Positions 61,001 to 64,000 of a stretch of DNA of 64,000 bases are shown here, one piece after another. Numbering within the stretch: the stretch's first letter is position 1; each line of letters starts with the position of its first letter. Origin of the DNA: Protopterus annectens. Its lineage: Eukaryota; Chordata; Ceratodontiformes; Protopteridae. Position numbers and translations under genes: made by a program. The stretch is from positions 1,511,727,310 through 1,511,791,309 of the forward strand of contig NC_056744.1 of NCBI RefSeq assembly GCF_019279795.1, read 5' to 3'. Below the pieces are notes generated by a model, which was given only the letters and a program-made list of their open reading frames with translations, was not told the DNA's origin and did not search any database.

Positions 61001-62370
61001 GGTAGATATAAAGGCAAAAAGTAAAACTCACGCACCTGCACATCCCTGTCACAGATAACCCACAGTATATGCTATTGGTAGATATAAACGGGGATTATAC
61101 AAACTCACACACCTCCATAATGGTGTCACAAATAACCCACAGTATATGCTATTGGTCGGTATAATGGATGATAATCAAAACTCACACACCTCCATAATCC
61201 TTTCACAAAAAAAACACAGTATATGCAATTGGTTGATATAAAGGGGGATAATTAAAACTCACACACCTCCACAATCCTATCACAAATAATGCACAGTCTA
61301 TGCTATTAGTAGATATAAAGGAGGATAATTAAAACTCATGCACCTCCTCAGTCCTGTCACAAATAACCCACAGCATATGCTATTGGTATATATAAAGGGG
61401 AATAATTAAAACTAACTCACCTCCACAATCCTGTCACAAGTAACACACAGTATATGCTACTGGGAGATATAACGGGAGATAATTAAAACTCAAACACCTC
61501 CACAATCCTGTCACAAGTAACACACAGTATATGCTATTTGTAGATATAAAGGGGGATAATTAAAACTCACACACGTCTACAATCATGTCTCAAATACCCC
61601 ACAGTATATCTTATTGTTAGATATAAAGGGGGATAATTAAAGCTCACACACCGCCACTTTTCTGTCACAAATAACCCACAGTATATTGTAGATATAAAGG
61701 TGGATAATTAGAACTCACACACCTCCATAATCCTGAACAAATAAACCACATGATATGCTATTGGTAGATATAAAGAGGATAATTAAATCTCACACACCTC
61801 AACAATCCTGTCACAAATAAACCACAGTATATGCTATTGGTAGATATAAAGGGGAATAATTAAAACCGGCACACCTCCACAATCCTGTCACAAATAACCT
61901 ACAGTATATAATATGGGTAAATATAAAGGGGGATAATCAAAAGTCACACACCCCCATAATCCATGTCACAAATAACCCTCAGTATATGCTATCCGTAGAT
62001 ATAAAGGGGGACAATTAAAACTCACACATCTCCACAATCCTGTCACAAATTACCCACAGTATTTGCTATTGGTAGATATAAAGGGGGATAATTAAAACTG
62101 ACACACCTCCAAAATCCTGTGACAAATAACCCACGGTATATTGTAGCTATAAAGGTGGATAATTAAAACTCACACACCTCCATAATCCTGTCACAAATAA
62201 CCCACATGATATGCTATTGGTAGATATAAAGAGGACCATTAAAACTCACACATCTTCACAATCCTATCAAAAATAACTCACAGTATATGGTATTGGTAGA
62301 TATAATGAGGGAATAATTAAAATTCACACACCTCCACAATACTGTCACAAACAGCCCACAGTGTATGTTA
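58017..62370 (+). repeat. 77-bp satellite array, right part
   Basis: Same monomers. From about 60,491 to 60,950 a three-monomer block of about 229 bases is repeated (GCTCACACACATCCAC at 60,491 and 60,720), a local trimer. From 61,081 a partial copy of the 4.27-kb unit follows. Confidence 0.96.
61081..62345 (+). repeat. Higher-order satellite unit, partial copy 3
   Basis: Begins with the same words as copy 2 (46,101): GATATAAACGGGGATTATAC, then GGTCGGTATAATGGATGATA at the same distance, and keeps register to about 62,345 (matching to about 47,370) with more differences than copies 1 and 2 show to each other. Confidence 0.85.
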
Positions 62371-62460
62371 TGGTCATAACTTTCAGTAAATTTTAGTAAA
62401 GAAACTTTAAAATATTGCTGTGGTGCCATTTTGCTATTCTGCTTCTGGATTTTGTTTGGA
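62371..62460. other. 90-bp non-satellite insert
   Basis: Sequence starting GGTCATAACTTTCAGT and ending TTTTGTTTGG interrupts the satellite. Not identified. Confidence 0.5.
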
Positions 62461-63240
62461 TATGCTATTGGTAGATATAAAGGGGGATAATTAAAACTCA
62501 CACACCTCCACAATCCTGTGAAAAATAACCCACTGTATACCATAGATATAAAGGTGGATAATTAAAACTCACACACCTCCATAATCCTTTAACAGATAAC
62601 CCACATGATATGCTATTGGTTGATATAAAGAGGATAATTAAAACTCACACATCTCCACAATCCTATCAAAAATAACTCACAGTATATGTTATTGGTAGAT
62701 ATAATAGGGGAATAATTAAAATTCACACAACTCCACAATCCTGTCACAAACAACCCACAGTGTATGTAATTGATAGAAATAAAGGGGGATAATTAAAGTT
62801 AACACATCTACACAATCCTTTCACAAATAATCCACAGTGTATGCTATATGTTGATATAAAGGGGGATAATTAAAACTCACACACCTCCAAAATCCTCTCA
62901 CAAATAACCCACAGTATATTCTATTGGTAGACATAAAGAGGGATAATTAAAACTCACACACCTATACAATCCTGTCACAAATAACCCACAGTATATGCTA
63001 TTGCTAGATATAAAAGAGGGATAATTAAAACTCACACACCTCCACAATCTTGTCACAAATAACCCACAGTATATGCAATTGGTAGATATGAAGGGGGATA
63101 ATTAAAGCGCACACACCTCCACAATCCTGACACAAAATAACCCACAGTATATGCTATTGTTAGATATAAAGGGGGATAATTAAGACTCACACACCTTCAC
63201 AATCGTGTCACAAATACCACATTATATGCTATTGGTAGAT
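62461..63240 (+). repeat. 77-bp satellite array segment
   Basis: About ten monomers between the 90-bp insert and the SINE at 63,241. Confidence 0.95.
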
Positions 63241-63580
63241 ATCTTCTTCTTCTTCTTTCGGCTTTTCCCGGTTAGGGGTCGCCACAGTGGATCATCTGTC
63301 CGCTCATGATTGGCAGTGGAGTTTTACAGTGTCGAGTTGCCAGCCCGGCGCCCAACCTTCCACAGAAGGCACATACACACGCACACTCACACCTAGGGAC
63401 AATTTAGAGTGTCCAATCCACCTACTGCATGCCTTTTGGAGAAAACCGGAGCACCCGGAGGAAACCCACGCGACCACAGGGAGGACATGCAGACTCCGCA
63501 CAGAAGGCACCCCAGCCGAGAAACGAACCAGAGAACCTCTCACTGTGAGGCAGCAATGCTAACCACTGCACCACCATGGC
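63241..63580 (-). mobile_element. tRNA-derived SINE of a type widespread in fishes
   Basis: The minus strand begins GCCATGGTGGTGCAGTGGTT (A-box-like) with GGTTCGTTTCTC (B-box-like), then GGTTTCCTCCGGGTGCTCCG and TGGACACTCTAAATTGTCCC, a combination I recognise from many fish genomes. The plus-strand start CTTCTTCTTCTTTCGGC followed by GGGGTCGCCACAGTGGATC is also a common fish repeat end. Flanked by the 17-bp satellite word ATGCTATTGGTAGATAT on both sides, consistent with a target duplication. GC content is well above the surroundings. Confidence 0.75.
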
Positions 63581-64000
63581 TGCCATGCTATTGGTAGATA
63601 TAAAGGGGGAAAATTAAAGCTCACACACCTCCACAATCCTGTCACAAATAACCCACAGTAAATGTGATTGGTTGATATAAAGGGGGATAATTAAAACTCA
63701 CACCCGTCCACAATCCTTTCACAAATAACCTACAGGATATACTATTTGTAGATGTAAAGGGGATAATTAAAACTCACACAACCCCACAACCATGTAACAA
63801 ATTACCCACAGTATATGATATTGGTAGATATAAAGGGGATAATTAAAACTCACACACCTCCGCAATACTGTCACAAATAACCCACAGTATATGCTACTGG
63901 TAGATATAAAAAGGGATAATTTAAACTCACACACCTCCATAATCTTGTCACAAATAACCCACAGTATATGCTATTGATAGATACAATGGAGGATAATCAA
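63581..64000 (+). repeat. 77-bp satellite array, continues past the window
   Basis: Five monomers; no right edge of the array is reached. Confidence 0.95.

Noticed and set aside
63287-63597. Open frames of 60-90 codons on both strands
   Set aside because: They lie within a GC-rich SINE and have no coding relevance.
36131-64000. Repeated minus-strand open frames such as 37,665-37,991, 42,330-42,539, 46,608-46,817 and 62,256-62,543
   Set aside because: They are readings of the 77-bp satellite (77 is not a multiple of 3, so frames rotate); two of them are identical because the satellite unit is duplicated. No start context, domain or splice evidence.
36131-64000. CRISPR-like array
   Set aside because: Regular spacing exists, but the whole 77-bp monomer repeats with no unique spacers, and the context is a eukaryotic genome.

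Overview
This window is repeat DNA from an animal nuclear genome, most likely a vertebrate outside mammals and birds. Endogenous-retrovirus and Ty3/Gypsy remnants, CR1-like LINEs with an 8-bp 3' terminal repeat, L1/Tx1-type LINEs, tRNA-type SINEs and several Penelope-like elements (PLEs) occur together; PLEs are absent from mammals. A large repeat-rich genome (amphibian, lungfish, early-branching ray-finned or jawless fish) fits, but the sequence does not fix the species. I see no host protein-coding gene and no genuine tRNA or rRNA gene. Almost every long open frame is a transposon protein or a by-product of simple repeats.

Layout. 1-10.4 kb is a three-level nest: an L1/Tx1-type LINE (minus strand) is split by a CR1-like LINE (minus), which is itself split by a PLE (minus) flanked by an unusually long 926/942-bp direct duplication of the LINE. 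10.8-13.6 kb holds a 235-bp fold-back PLE terminus with a 16-bp target duplication and a second LINE (plus) interrupted by a GIY-YIG-bearing PLE fragment with a 14-bp target duplication. 13.6-23 kb is mostly anonymous DNA with simple repeats, a CR1-like LINE with an inverted 5' piece encoding an esterase-type ORF1, and a decayed LINE endonuclease. 23.3-27.7 kb carries decayed retrovirus-like pol with LINE and SINE insertions. 27.7-34.9 kb is a Ty3/Gypsy element with 5' LTR, primer-binding site, gag, pol, polypurine tract and a truncated 3' LTR, invaded by further LINE copies.

From about 36.13 kb to the right edge the window is one satellite array of about 77-bp monomers. Inside it a higher-order unit of about 4.27 kb (about 55 monomers) is tandemly repeated (41.8-46.1 kb, 46.1-50.4 kb, a related partial copy at 61.1-62.3 kb). 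The array is interrupted by two tRNA-SINEs, a nearly complete PLE (50.43-55.96 kb), a 5'-truncated PLE (56.37-58.02 kb), a 90-bp insert and a fish-type tRNA-SINE.

How the parts relate. Autonomous elements supply reverse transcriptase; SINEs at 41 kb carry a tail resembling the 3' end of the local CR1-like LINE and so probably borrow its machinery. All five PLE termini examined carry a hammerhead-ribozyme-like motif in sense orientation. The two most notable observations are the kilobase-scale target duplication bounded by an inverted ACACTGTA octamer, and a shared hammerhead variant with an extra A after CUGANGA and a palindromic stem III.
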